Notes: generated by a model not told the origin, from the sequence alone. A stretch of 21,234 nucleotides of DNA from Rickettsiales bacterium (GCA_947505885.1 CANNMN010000003.1:1-21234), one strand, 5' to 3'. Shown: positions 7,731 to 15,831, numbered from the stretch's first letter. Made by a program: numbers and translations.

Positions 7731-8875
7731 AGTTAATTCTCGCGCTATTATTTCTTTTTGCTGCGCCTGCAAAGGCCGATGAAATCAGTAAAGCTCTCCA
7801 TGAAGCGCAGTTTTATTTTTTAATCGATGCCGACACTAAAGAGGTGCTACTCTCTAGAAATGCTGACGCTCGCATCGCCCCTTCTTCGATGACAAAAATC
7901 ATGACCGCTTATGTGGTCTTTGATCAAATTCAGAAGGGTAAAATTTCTCTCAATAGTCAGTGTTTGGTGGGCAAAGATGCGTGGCATAAATCTGGCTCAA
8001 GCATGTTTTTAAATTATGGTGACGTGGTTTCGATCGATTCTTTAGTGAAGGGTTTATTGGCGGTTTCTGGCAATGACGCATCGATCGCTCTTGCCGAAAG
8101 TACCGCTGGCGGTCTCAATAATTTTGTCGCCTTGATGAATAGTAAGGCAAAAGAATTGGGGTTAAAAAATAGCCATTTTCGTAATCCGCACGGACTCAGC
8201 GAGCCTGATCACTACATGAGTATTCGCGATTTAGCTACGCTGGCAATCCGCTTGCACCAAGACTTCCCGCAATATTCACATTACTTTGGTATTCCAGAAT
8301 TTACTTATCGCAACATTACTCAGCGCAATCGTAATCCACTGATTCGTGAAAACTATGACGGCATTGTTGGCGGTAAAACAGGGCATACTAACGAAGGCGG
8401 ATATGGAGTTATCGGCATCGTTAAACGCAATCATCGCCACCTAATCGCAGTGATGAATAAGGGCAAAACGCCAAGACAAAGAACTGAGATTATTACAGAC
8501 CTTCTTGATTACGGTTTTCATAATTATAAAAAATTAATCCTCTTCGAAAAAAATCAAACCGTAGCGCAACTACCAACTTGGCTTGGCACTCGATCAAAGA
8601 TTGACGCGATAACTTCAGAACAAGTCGCCTTTACCATTCCAAGAGAATATTCATTTGATGAGGTGAGGGTTAGCGTTAAATATAAAGGCCCGCTTTACGC
8701 CCCGATTAAAATCAATAGCGAGGTTGCAGATTTAGTGATTGAAATCAAAGGCTACAAAAATTTTTCCTATCCACTTTTTGCCAAAGAAAAAATTGACAAG
8801 GCTGGACGCCTCAAGAGGATAAGCCAAATTCTGCGCTACAAAACACACAACTTTTACAACAAAATTTTTCACTAA
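7727..8875 (+). CDS. D-alanyl-D-alanine carboxypeptidase (penicillin-binding protein 5/6 type)
   Basis: Serine DD-peptidase of the S11 family that trims the terminal D-Ala of peptidoglycan stem peptides in the periplasm. The 382-residue protein has a signal peptide (residues 1-17, APAKA end), the SxxK active site SMTK (54-57), the SxN motif SGN (114-116) and KTG (217-219). After the catalytic domain a beta-rich C-terminal region (about 275-360) matches the PBP5 C-terminal domain. The tail (363-382) is basic and could be a weak amphipathic anchor. It is the third gene of the SPOR-lipoprotein-carboxypeptidase run and ends one base before ybaB. The alphaproteobacterial dacC/dacA-like group is likely, but the exact paralogue is uncertain. 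Confidence 0.93.
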   Translation: MKLILALLFLFAAPAKADEISKALHEAQFYFLIDADTKEVLLSRNADARIAPSSMTKIMTAYVVFDQIQKGKISLNSQCLVGKDAWHKSGSSMFLNYGDVVSIDSLVKGLLAVSGNDASIALAESTAGGLNNFVALMNSKAKELGLKNSHFRNPHGLSEPDHYMSIRDLATLAIRLHQDFPQYSHYFGIPEFTYRNITQRNRNPLIRENYDGIVGGKTGHTNEGGYGVIGIVKRNHRHLIAVMNKGKTPRQRTEIITDLLDYGFHNYKKLILFEKNQTVAQLPTWLGTRSKIDAITSEQVAFTIPREYSFDEVRVSVKYKGPLYAPIKINSEVADLVIEIKGYKNFSYPLFAKEKIDKAGRLKRISQILRYKTHNFYNKIFH

Positions 8876-8876
8876 A

Positions 8877-9191
8877 ATGGATATCAAAATGCTCATGCGC
8901 CAAGCGCAAGAGGTGCAAAAGAAGATGCAAAAAATTCAAGATGAGTTAGCGCATCAAGAATTTGAAGGTGCCTCAGCTGGTGGTATGGTTAAAGTTTCTA
9001 TTACCGGCGCCGGTTTGGCAAAAAAAATTTTAATTGATCCATCGCTAATCAATAAGGACGAGAAAGAAATTCTTGAAGATCTACTAATCGCAGCTTTCAA
9101 CGATGCCAAGAAGAGAGCAGATGATGGCTCTAGCGATACAGTCCGCAGCGCCACTAGCGGATTACAACTTCCTCCTGGATTCAAGTTTTAG
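8877..9191 (+). CDS. ybaB: YbaB/EbfC family nucleoid-associated protein
   Basis: Small DNA-binding protein that dimerises and coats DNA. The 104-residue product has the family layout: an N-terminal long helix rich in Gln, Lys and Met (MLMRQAQEVQKKMQKIQDEL), then a beta sheet with GMVKVSITGAG and LAKKILIDPSL, then LEDLLIAAFNDAKKRA and a flexible tail ending LPPGFKF. In most bacteria ybaB sits between dnaX and recR; here it lies between the carboxypeptidase gene and trpF, three bases before the latter. Confidence 0.95.
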   Translation: MDIKMLMRQAQEVQKKMQKIQDELAHQEFEGASAGGMVKVSITGAGLAKKILIDPSLINKDEKEILEDLLIAAFNDAKKRADDGSSDTVRSATSGLQLPPGFKF

Positions 9192-9194
9192 TCA

Positions 9195-9824
9195 ATGCGC
9201 GAAATAAAAGTGAAGCTCTGCGGCTTTACAGAAAAAGAATCTTTGCGCGTGGCTATTGAGGCGAAGTGTGATTTTATTGGTTTTATTTTTTATGAAAAAT
9301 CCCCGCGCTACATAGCGCTTGAATCCGCCTCAATTCTTGCCCGAATAATTCCTGCAACAATTGCCAAAGTTGCAGTTTTGGTTGATCCTGATTTTGAATT
9401 TCTTGACAAGATTTCTCAAAAATTATCACCTGATTTTTTTCAATTTCATGGCAATGAAAATATAAATTTTCTGCGCGAAGTGCGAAAAAGATTCCCTCAA
9501 ATAAAAATTATCAAAGCCTTCAGAATCAGGGAGGCCGCAGATCTAGAGCATGTTAAAAATTTTGAAGATGTCGCAGATTTATTTCTTCTCGACGGCGCAA
9601 AACCCGGGAGCGGAAAAAGTTTTAAATGGGAAATGTTAAAGAATTTTTCTACCAAAAAAAACTGGTTTTTATCCGGCGGATTGAATGCTGACTACCTCGA
9701 TGAAGCCTTAAAAATCAGCGGCGCGAAGATGATAGACATATCATCGGGAATTGAAAAATATTCTGGTCAAAAATCACCAGAACTCATCCAAGAATTAATG
9801 ACAAAGGTCAAAAATGTTTGTTAA
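9195..9824 (+). CDS. trpF: Phosphoribosylanthranilate isomerase
   Basis: Converts phosphoribosyl-anthranilate to CdRP in tryptophan synthesis, using a (beta/alpha)8 barrel. The 209-residue protein starts with VKLCG, giving the catalytic cysteine C9, and shows QFHG (83-86), the catalytic aspartate D133 in LDGAKPGSGKSFKW, LSGGLN (159-164) and the phosphate-binding DISSGIE (181-187). All key residues are present, so it should be active. No other trp gene is in the window, whereas in many alphaproteobacteria trpF is followed by trpBA. The end overlaps the permease gene by 11 nt. Confidence 0.94.
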   Translation: MREIKVKLCGFTEKESLRVAIEAKCDFIGFIFYEKSPRYIALESASILARIIPATIAKVAVLVDPDFEFLDKISQKLSPDFFQFHGNENINFLREVRKRFPQIKIIKAFRIREAADLEHVKNFEDVADLFLLDGAKPGSGKSFKWEMLKNFSTKKNWFLSGGLNADYLDEALKISGAKMIDISSGIEKYSGQKSPELIQELMTKVKNVC

Positions 9825-11775
9825 AATCAGAAATTTTTTATTCGGAAATCCGCTCGATCCTTTCAACAAAGATACGCGCAGACATATCTCCCTGGTTGCT
9901 TTTTTGGCCTGGGTTGGGCTCGGCGCAGACGGAATTTCTTCTTCTTGTTACGGTCCAGAAGAAGCATTTCTTGCGCTTGGCACTCACGAAGAATTAGCGA
10001 TTTATTTGGCCATCGCTATCGCCTTTACCGTCTTCATTATTTCTTACGCTTACACGCAAGTAATAGAACTTTTTCCAAATGGCGGAGGCGGTTACCGCGT
10101 AGCTACACGCTTACTTGGGCGTCATGCAGGACTTGTATCGGGCATGGCACTAATTATTGATTATGTTCTCACTATTGCGATCTCGATTGCCAGTGGCGTT
10201 GATGCAATCTTCAGTTTTCTGCCGGCGGACTGGCAACAGGCAAAATTAATCGTGGCACTGTGTTTGGTTATCCTTCTTGCGATCCTTAATTTGCGCGGCA
10301 TGAAGGAGTCGATAAAATTTTTGATGCCGGTATTTCTTGGCTTCATTGTTACTCATATTTTTCTCATTATTTACGGAATAGTAGCTCATCACTATGGCTT
10401 GTCCGCCTTAGTACCAAAAGCAGTCGCAGAAACGGGAGAGATGAAGAATTCCTTGGGATGGATTTTTGTATTTTCTGTTTTTCTAAAAGCACTTTCGATG
10501 GGAGGCGGGACCTTCACTGGTTTGGAAGCGGTTTCTAATAATGTAAATACACTTTCAGAGCCCCGCATTCGCACCGCAAAAATAACAATGTTTTTGGTTG
10601 CTGTATCTCTCGCCTTCACTGCCGCCGGCATTATTCTGCTCTATTTGCTTTGGGGAGTTAGTAAGGTTGATGGGCAAACTCTCAACGCCACCGTCTTTTA
10701 CTCGATTACTCAAACATGGACTTACAACGACACTCAGCTTAGCTACATCATCGTTCCGATTGTGCTGATGTTTGAAGCCGGACTATTAGTTGTTGCTGCC
10801 AATGCCGGATTTCTCGCCGGTCCAAATGTGATTGCCAACATGGCCTCCGATGAATGGATGCCAAAATCTTTCAGCTCTCTTTCGAGCCGCTTAGTAGTTA
10901 AAAATGGCATTGTATTCATGGCTGTCGCGGCCTTAGTAACCCTGGTAATCACTGACGGATCAGTGCATGTTTTGGTGGTGCTTTACTCGATTAATGTGTT
11001 CATCACTTTCTCAATGTCACTTCTTGGACTAAGTATTTATTGGTTCCGTCATCGTCATCGCCAAGAAAAATGGCTGAGCAAATTAACGATTTCAGTGATT
11101 GGATTCATCGTCTGCAGCAGCATCTTACTCATTACTATTTTCGAAAAATTTTATGAGGGCGGCTGGATAACTTTATTGATCACTTCGATCTTTGTTGGCT
11201 CGGGATTATTGATTCGCAGAATGTATCGCCGCTTCAAAATAAATCTGATGCAGAAGGAATCAGAATTTTATAATTACGAATTTTTACCATCCGATCCAAA
11301 CCTCTCCGCCGTTGATAAATCTGCGCCTACAGCGGCAATTATTGTCGATCAAACTTTTGGTAGCGGCATGAATTGTCTGCTCGAAATCAAAAAACTTTTC
11401 CCAGGAATTTTCAAAAATTTTATTTTTGTGACTGTCGGCGAAGTTGATTCAAACACGATGCGTGAAGAAAAAAGATGGCGAGATATGCGAAGAAAAACCA
11501 AATCTATTTTGAATAGATATAAAAATTATTGTAATGCCAATGGGCGTTTTGCTAAGGCATACATTGGCTATGACACTGACGTCGTAGAGAAATTAACTCA
11601 ACTTACCAATCGCGTTTCCAAAGATTATCCAAATGTTTTATTCTTCGGAACGAAATTCATCTTTGACAACGAAAACATTTTTACTCAAATTCTTTTTAAC
11701 CATATTCCCTACATCATGCAGCGTCGTCTTCACACGAAGGGACAAAATATGGTTATTCTCCCAATGAAAATCTAA
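9814..11775 (+). CDS. APC-superfamily permease, KimA-like potassium transporter
   Basis: Polytopic inner-membrane transporter of 653 residues. About twelve hydrophobic segments lie between residues 25 and 470, and a soluble C-terminal domain spans about 480-653. The run FPNGGGGYRVATRLLG followed by SGMALIIDYVLTIAISIA resembles the Bacillus KimA (YdaO) high-affinity potassium importer, which shares the GGGxY motif and the same domain layout; this is recalled similarity, not a search. KimA proteins move K+ with H+. The C-terminal domain resembles the cytosolic USP-like part of KimA. The gene overlaps trpF and is followed by a tRNA with no obvious terminator between. Another APC-type substrate cannot be excluded. 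Confidence 0.8.
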   Translation: MFVKIRNFLFGNPLDPFNKDTRRHISLVAFLAWVGLGADGISSSCYGPEEAFLALGTHEELAIYLAIAIAFTVFIISYAYTQVIELFPNGGGGYRVATRLLGRHAGLVSGMALIIDYVLTIAISIASGVDAIFSFLPADWQQAKLIVALCLVILLAILNLRGMKESIKFLMPVFLGFIVTHIFLIIYGIVAHHYGLSALVPKAVAETGEMKNSLGWIFVFSVFLKALSMGGGTFTGLEAVSNNVNTLSEPRIRTAKITMFLVAVSLAFTAAGIILLYLLWGVSKVDGQTLNATVFYSITQTWTYNDTQLSYIIVPIVLMFEAGLLVVAANAGFLAGPNVIANMASDEWMPKSFSSLSSRLVVKNGIVFMAVAALVTLVITDGSVHVLVVLYSINVFITFSMSLLGLSIYWFRHRHRQEKWLSKLTISVIGFIVCSSILLITIFEKFYEGGWITLLITSIFVGSGLLIRRMYRRFKINLMQKESEFYNYEFLPSDPNLSAVDKSAPTAAIIVDQTFGSGMNCLLEIKKLFPGIFKNFIFVTVGEVDSNTMREEKRWRDMRRKTKSILNRYKNYCNANGRFAKAYIGYDTDVVEKLTQLTNRVSKDYPNVLFFGTKFIFDNENIFTQILFNHIPYIMQRRLHTKGQNMVILPMKI

Positions 11776-11817
11776 ATTTTAGGCTCGTTTCAAACAAAAC
11801 GTTCTTAATTTCTTTAA

Positions 11818-11894
11818 GAGCCCGTAGCTCAGCTGGATAGAGCAACAGCCTTCTAAGCTGTAGGTCAGGCGTTCGAATCGCCTCGGGCTCACCA
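11818..11894 (+). tRNA. tRNA-Arg (anticodon UCU)
   Basis: A 77-nt cloverleaf with CCA encoded. The acceptor stem GAGCCCG pairs with CGGGCTC, the D-arm GCTC/GAGC, the anticodon stem ACAGC/GCTGT around the loop CTTCTAA (anticodon TCT), and the T-arm AGGCG/CGCCT around TTCGAAT. It reads AGA (and AGG by wobble) codons. No integrase gene or repeated tRNA fragment follows it, so there is no sign of an integrated element. Confidence 0.97.
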
Positions 11895-11923
11895 AGAAAT
11901 TGATTCTGTTGGGAAAACTTTAT

Positions 11924-11960
11924 TTGACTTTTTTTAGTCGATAACTTTAATGCGCCGCCC
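11924..11960 (+). promoter_or_regulatory. rplM-rpsI promoter with GC-rich discriminator
   Basis: TTGACT (11924-11929) and TTTAAT (11946-11951) are separated by 16 bp, both one mismatch from consensus. GCGCCGCCC (11952-11960) follows immediately. TCGATAA (11938-11944) lies in the spacer. The same three elements with identical spacing stand upstream of rpmH. Confidence 0.65.
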
Positions 11961-11984
11961 TTCACATCCCAGGCGGTCCTGGAT
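11954..11984 (+). promoter_or_regulatory. rplM leader with two competing hairpins
   Basis: In the predicted 5' untranslated region GCCGCC (11954-11959) can pair with GGCGGT (11972-11977), ending in one G-U pair, and CCAGG (11969-11973) can pair with CCTGG (11978-11982) around CGGT. The two share bases 11972-11973 and so exclude each other. L13 operons in some bacteria are autogenously controlled through leader structures (family knowledge); a role here is inference only. Confidence 0.3.
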
Positions 11985-12005
11985 CTTATTTAAAATTCCT
12001 AAAAA

Positions 12006-12470
12006 ATGCTTAAAACTTACTCAGCAAAACCGAGCGAAATCGAAAGAAAATGGTGGCTAGTTGATGCCGAAGGACTTGTTGTTGGGCGCGCCGCTTCCAT
12101 CATCGCCAATATCTTGCGCGGTAAACACAAGGCCACTTTTACTCCACATCTTGATTGCGGCGATCACGTCGTAATAATCAATGCTGAAAAAATAAAACTT
12201 ACCGGCAAAAAATATGCTGAGAAACTTTACTACTGGCACACTGGTTACCCGGGCGGTATTAAAGATAGAAGTGCCCGTCAAATCCTAGAGGGAAAATTTC
12301 CAGAAAGAATTATGCAATATGCAGTTGAAAGAATGATTTCACGCGGACCATTACAGCGCGATGTTATGCTTAAGCTTCATATCTACAAAGGCTCTGAGCA
12401 TAAGCATCAGGGACAAACTCCACAAATTCTGGATATCGCCGCGATGAACAGCAAAAATAAAAGAGGTTAA
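12006..12470 (+). CDS. rplM: 50S ribosomal protein L13
   Basis: A 154-residue large-subunit protein that binds 23S rRNA early in assembly. Conserved segments include the start [39 protein letters not shown] (about 26-44), [18 protein letters not shown] (about 52-69), [12 protein letters not shown] (about 75-86) and [19 protein letters not shown] (about 111-129). Length and motifs are normal. It starts the classical rplM-rpsI operon, four bases before rpsI, behind a recognisable promoter. Confidence 0.98.
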   Translation: MLKTYSAKPSEIERKWWLVDAEGLVVGRAASIIANILRGKHKATFTPHLDCGDHVVIINAEKIKLTGKKYAEKLYYWHTGYPGGIKDRSARQILEGKFPERIMQYAVERMISRGPLQRDVMLKLHIYKGSEHKHQGQTPQILDIAAMNSKNKRG

Positions 12471-12474
12471 TTAC

Positions 12475-12939
12475 ATGACAGTACTCAAAGAGAAGATTAT
12501 TGAAGCTCAAGCTGCAGAGGCGGTATTAAAATCAGAATCAAAAGTTGATCAGCTAGGTCGTGCCTACGCAAGTGGCGGAAGAAAAAATGCCACTGCTCGC
12601 GTATGGATCAAAAAAGGCACCGGAAAAATCAAGGTTAATAAACGCGAAGCAAAACCCTACTTCGGCAGAGAAATTTTAATTAACGTTATCAAAGAACCAT
12701 TCGTTGCTACAAAAAGCGTCGATAAGTTTGATGTCATGGCAACAATTTCTGGCGGAGGCCTGAGCGGTCAAGCTGGAGCTCTATCAAATGCAATCAGCAA
12801 AGCCTTGGTTAATTTCGATTCTAATAACCAAAAAGTACTTCGCGCCGGTGGATTCTTAACTCGCGATTCTAGAGTGGTTGAGCGCAAGAAATACGGCCTC
12901 AAAAAAGCTCGTAAAGCTCAAACTTATCGCAAACGTTAG
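12475..12939 (+). CDS. rpsI: 30S ribosomal protein S9
   Basis: A 154-residue small-subunit protein whose C-terminal tail reaches the P-site tRNA. It shows GRAYASGGRKNATARVWIKK (about 28-47), GKIKVNKREAKPYFGR (about 50-65), the segment GGGLSGQAGALSNAISKAL (about 92-110) and the canonical ending KKARKAQTYRKR. An N-terminal extension of about 25 residues precedes the S9 core, as is common in alphaproteobacteria. AGAGG at the end of rplM gives a Shine-Dalgarno signal about 9 bases before the ATG. Confidence 0.98.
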   Translation: MTVLKEKIIEAQAAEAVLKSESKVDQLGRAYASGGRKNATARVWIKKGTGKIKVNKREAKPYFGREILINVIKEPFVATKSVDKFDVMATISGGGLSGQAGALSNAISKALVNFDSNNQKVLRAGGFLTRDSRVVERKKYGLKKARKAQTYRKR

Positions 12940-12949
12940 CAACATTCCT

Positions 12950-12977
12950 GCCGCCTTTCAAAAGGGCGGCTTTATTT
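12950..12977 (+). terminator. Rho-independent terminator of rplM-rpsI
   Basis: GCCGCC (12950-12955) pairs with GGCGGC (12965-12970) around a short loop, followed by TTTATTT. It begins ten bases after the rpsI stop and ends ten bases before the rpiB start, so rpiB must have its own promoter or depend on readthrough. Confidence 0.8.
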
Positions 12978-12986
12978 CGCAGCTTT

Positions 12987-13424
12987 ATGTCTCTCCGCGC
13001 AACAAAGATTTTAATCGCCTCTGATCACGCCGGATTCTCTCTAAAAAAATTTCTTATTACAGAGCTTGACGCACTAGGCTTTAAGACTATAGATCTTGGC
13101 TGCAGCTCCGCTGAAAAATCTTTCGATTACCCAGACTTCGCTCACAAGCTCGGAGCAAAATTAAAAAATGAATTTGGCATTTTAATCTGCGGTAGCGGCA
13201 TCGGAATTTCGATCGCAGCGAATCGTCACAAAAATGTTCGTGCTGCACTTTGTCATAACGCCAAAGTCGCAAAACTAGCGCGCCTTCACAACGACGCGAA
13301 TGTGCTCTGCTTGGGCGCCAGAATAGTGAAAGAAAAATCTGCCTTGGCAATTACGAAAGCCTTCTTGGACAGTAAATTTGAAGGTGAAAGACATGAGAGA
13401 AGAGTCGCAAAGATTAATCCGTAG
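12987..13424 (+). CDS. rpiB: Ribose-5-phosphate isomerase B
   Basis: Interconverts ribulose-5-phosphate and ribose-5-phosphate in the pentose phosphate pathway. The 145-residue RpiB/LacA/LacB-fold protein shows SDHAG (12-16, with D13 and H14), the catalytic cysteine and anion loop CGSGIGISIAANR (68-80), the HND segment (101-103) in LHNDANVLCLGAR, and a C-terminus with HERRV. All recognisable catalytic residues are present. It lies behind the rpsI terminator, and its last 32 bases overlap the start of trmB. Confidence 0.95.
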   Translation: MSLRATKILIASDHAGFSLKKFLITELDALGFKTIDLGCSSAEKSFDYPDFAHKLGAKLKNEFGILICGSGIGISIAANRHKNVRAALCHNAKVAKLARLHNDANVLCLGARIVKEKSALAITKAFLDSKFEGERHERRVAKINP

Positions 13425-14061
13425 CTTTGGTAGGATTAAGAGCAGAAAGCTCTCAGCTCACAAAAAATCCTTACTGGAAAACCCCCTAAAAGATTACTCG
13501 ATAAACTTACCGATAACTCTCAAGCAACGACCAACTTCTTTAGAGATTGGATTTGGTTTTGGTGATTTTATTTTTGAAAAAGCCAAAAAAAATCCTGAAA
13601 AATTTTTTTTTGGCTGCGAACCGCACCTGAACGGAGTCGTGAATTTACTTGCTAAACTCGAGCAAGAACCCCTCACAAACGTAGCAATTTCCCTTGAAGA
13701 TTCGCGTCTACTTTTGGCAAAATTTCCGGAAAATTTTTTTGACGAAATTTATATCTTATTTCCCGATCCTTGGCCGAAATCGAAACATTTTAAACGACGT
13801 TTATTAACCACGGAATTTTTTGACAAAATTCTTTCACCAAAAATTAAATCTGGCGGCAAGCTAGTAATTGCAACAGATCATGACTCTTACAAAACCTGGA
13901 TTCTAGCTGAATTTTTATGCAGTGAAAAATTTTCTTGGGACGCAGAATCAAAAAAAGATTGGCAGATTTTTCCCGACAATTGGGTCAAAACAAAATATCA
14001 AAAAAAAGCCGAAATAGAAGGTCGCGTTCCGGTCATTTTTAATCTCACTCACCATGCTTAA
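13393..14061 (+). CDS. trmB: tRNA (guanine-N7-)-methyltransferase
   Basis: Methylates G46 in the variable loop of tRNAs, using S-adenosylmethionine. The preferred start is ATG at 13393 (222 residues), because AAGG in GAAGGTGAAAGAC lies at Shine-Dalgarno distance; an in-frame TTG at 13378 would add five residues. The Rossmann-type SAM site is seen in LEIGFGFGDFIFEKA, with the acidic residue at the end of the next strand in FFFGCEPH. The family signature LFPDPWPKSKHFKRRL follows, then TDHDSYKTWI. The start lies within rpiB and the end overlaps murB by 8 nt, so the three genes are probably co-translated. Confidence 0.93.
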   Translation: MREESQRLIRSFGRIKSRKLSAHKKSLLENPLKDYSINLPITLKQRPTSLEIGFGFGDFIFEKAKKNPEKFFFGCEPHLNGVVNLLAKLEQEPLTNVAISLEDSRLLLAKFPENFFDEIYILFPDPWPKSKHFKRRLLTTEFFDKILSPKIKSGGKLVIATDHDSYKTWILAEFLCSEKFSWDAESKKDWQIFPDNWVKTKYQKKAEIEGRVPVIFNLTHHA

Positions 14062-14929
14062 TAACTTACCACCAGTTCGCGGAACCTATCGAAAAAACGC
14101 TGAATTAAAAACTTGGTTTGATGTTGGCGGTCGTGCAGAAATTATGTTTCGCCCTTCTGACTTAGAAGATCTGCAAGATTTTTTAAAAAATTGTCCAAAA
14201 GAAATTCCAGTACAAATTCTTGGCGCCGGATCAAACGTAATTATTTCTGACGAGGGTGTGAAAGGAGTAGTAATTCGCCTTCCTGGCGAGTTCGCAAAAG
14301 TTTCTACAGATGGCGATTTAGTCAGATCTGGTGCAGCTGCACTTTGTGGCAATGTTGCGCTTTCCTGCAAAAATTACGCACTTTCTGGACTTGAATTTTT
14401 TAGCGGAGTGCCCGGATCAATCGGCGGAGCAATTGCTATGAATGCAGGATGTTACGGTTCAGATGTCGCAGAGAATTTAATCAGCGCAACAGCGCTTGAC
14501 CATCAAGGAAATTTGCATGAATTAAAAAATTCTGATTTTGGATTTTTTTATCGCGGCAGCAGAATTTCTAAAAATTTTATTTTTATTGAAGGATTGTTCA
14601 GGGCAACAAAATCGAACTCTGAAGAAGTTGCAAAAAAAATCTCCGAACTAAATCAACAGCGCGAAATAGCGCAACCAATTCGCGCCAAAACCGGCGGCAG
14701 CACATTTAAAAATCCGCAAGAAAAACGTGCTTGGCAATTAATTGACGAGGCAGGATGTCGCGGCAAAATTATCGGCGATGCGCAAATTTCTGAGAAGCAT
14801 TGTAACTTTATGATTAATCGCGGCAAGGCACGAGCTCAAGATTTGATTGATTTAGGCAACGAGGTAAAAAGATTAGTAAAAGAAAAATCTAAAATCGATT
14901 TGGAGTGGGAGATTAAAATTCTGCGTTAA
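14054..14929 (+). CDS. murB: UDP-N-acetylenolpyruvoylglucosamine reductase
   Basis: FAD-dependent, NADPH-using cytoplasmic enzyme making UDP-MurNAc for peptidoglycan. The 291-residue protein shows the FAD-binding LGAGSNVIISD (56-66), GLEFFSGVPGSIGGAIAMNA (112-131), the arginine region FFYRGSR (164-170), the catalytic serine in GGSTFKNP (S216) and the late acidic residue in ISEKHCNFMINRG (E247). The length fits the shorter MurB type lacking the extra C-terminal insertion of E. coli. In many alphaproteobacteria murB lies in the dcw cluster next to murC and ddl; here it is apart, downstream of trmB. It converges on the prepilin gene, and the two stop codons overlap. Confidence 0.96.
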   Translation: MLNNLPPVRGTYRKNAELKTWFDVGGRAEIMFRPSDLEDLQDFLKNCPKEIPVQILGAGSNVIISDEGVKGVVIRLPGEFAKVSTDGDLVRSGAAALCGNVALSCKNYALSGLEFFSGVPGSIGGAIAMNAGCYGSDVAENLISATALDHQGNLHELKNSDFGFFYRGSRISKNFIFIEGLFRATKSNSEEVAKKISELNQQREIAQPIRAKTGGSTFKNPQEKRAWQLIDEAGCRGKIIGDAQISEKHCNFMINRGKARAQDLIDLGNEVKRLVKEKSKIDLEWEIKILR

Positions 14930-15831
14930 GAATTAATTGCGATTCCCCATTTTTTGCCAAGATATTGTTCAACAGATTTTCTTTCGGTCGTCGTTAACGC
15001 TTTGGTAAAAATAATAACCTCTCCAATATTCCCCTTATAGCTCCCGTTACCGATTGAAACAATGCCTAATGTTTTGGTTAATACCCCGCTATTTGCACCA
15101 ACACTATTCGCTACGACACCATTCACGTAATGAAAGATCGAGCTACTGTTATCATCAATAACGCCGTAGATATATCCCTGCTTTGGATTCATAGATGCAA
15201 TTGGGGTGCAGTTCGTATATTGGACGCCATAATTATTCGGCATATTGTAAGAAAAATACTTATTAGAATTGGCAACGGTCGCCAGAAGAAAGGCACCGCT
15301 GTTATTATCCCAAGCGCTACCGAAGTTACTATTAAATACACTAGATGCATAACTGACTGTAGCACTTTCTGATCCAGTAAAAACAAGAAACATCGAAATA
15401 TATTTTGTTCTGATTCCCATCTGCTTCGGGGATGTAATTTTGTTGTTCGTCGCTCCATTAAAATACAAACAAGGCAGGCCGTTAATGCATGTCTCTTTGT
15501 AAGTGGGACGCTCAGATGTGGCTCCAGAGTTATTGCTCAAATAACTTGATACAGACGCTTCCGGATTAATATCGTTCCATCTACTAATGGCAGCTCCTTC
15601 CTTACTCTCCAACTTGGAAAAGCTTTTTTCTGACGTGGTATCTAGCCACAATGCAAGGCCTGAAATACTTGCCACAGGAGAGTTTTGCGTTAAGGACCTG
15701 GCATGCACTAATTTAGCGCTAGCGGTTACTTCACTCCCCGTTAAAATAGCAGAGATCAGAAGGCCAATGATCATAATTACCACCGAGATTTCTAAAAAAG
15801 AAAAAGCTTTAGAGGGTGCGCGTTTAATCAT
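14926..15831 (-). CDS. Prepilin-type N-terminal methylation motif protein with LamG-like domain
   Basis: A 301-residue exported protein. The N-terminus KAFSFLEISVVIMIIGLL has the type III signal of type IV pilins and pseudopilins: predicted cleavage after A9, F10 at +1 and the conserved glutamate E14 at +5, then a single hydrophobic helix to about residue 31. The remainder, from GLALWLDTT (about 58) through RWND to the ending GEVIIFTKALTTTERKSVEQ, resembles a concanavalin A-like LamG/lectin fold (family recall). It may be a minor pilin or tip adhesin carried on a pilus or pseudopilus. A motor ATPase of the right family is at the left edge of the window, but no prepilin peptidase or assembly gene is adjacent. 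Ala rather than Gly at -1 is tolerated in some prepilins. Confidence 0.8.
   Translation of the reverse strand: MIKRAPSKAFSFLEISVVIMIIGLLISAILTGSEVTASAKLVHARSLTQNSPVASISGLALWLDTTSEKSFSKLESKEGAAISRWNDINPEASVSSYLSNNSGATSERPTYKETCINGLPCLYFNGATNNKITSPKQMGIRTKYISMFLVFTGSESATVSYASSVFNSNFGSAWDNNSGAFLLATVANSNKYFSYNMPNNYGVQYTNCTPIASMNPKQGYIYGVIDDNSSSIFHYVNGVVANSVGANSGVLTKTLGIVSIGNGSYKGNIGEVIIFTKALTTTERKSVEQYLGKKWGIAINS

Noticed and set aside
11818..11894. tRNA-Arg as an integration site for a mobile island
   Set aside because: No integrase, no repeated tRNA 3' end and only housekeeping genes follow.
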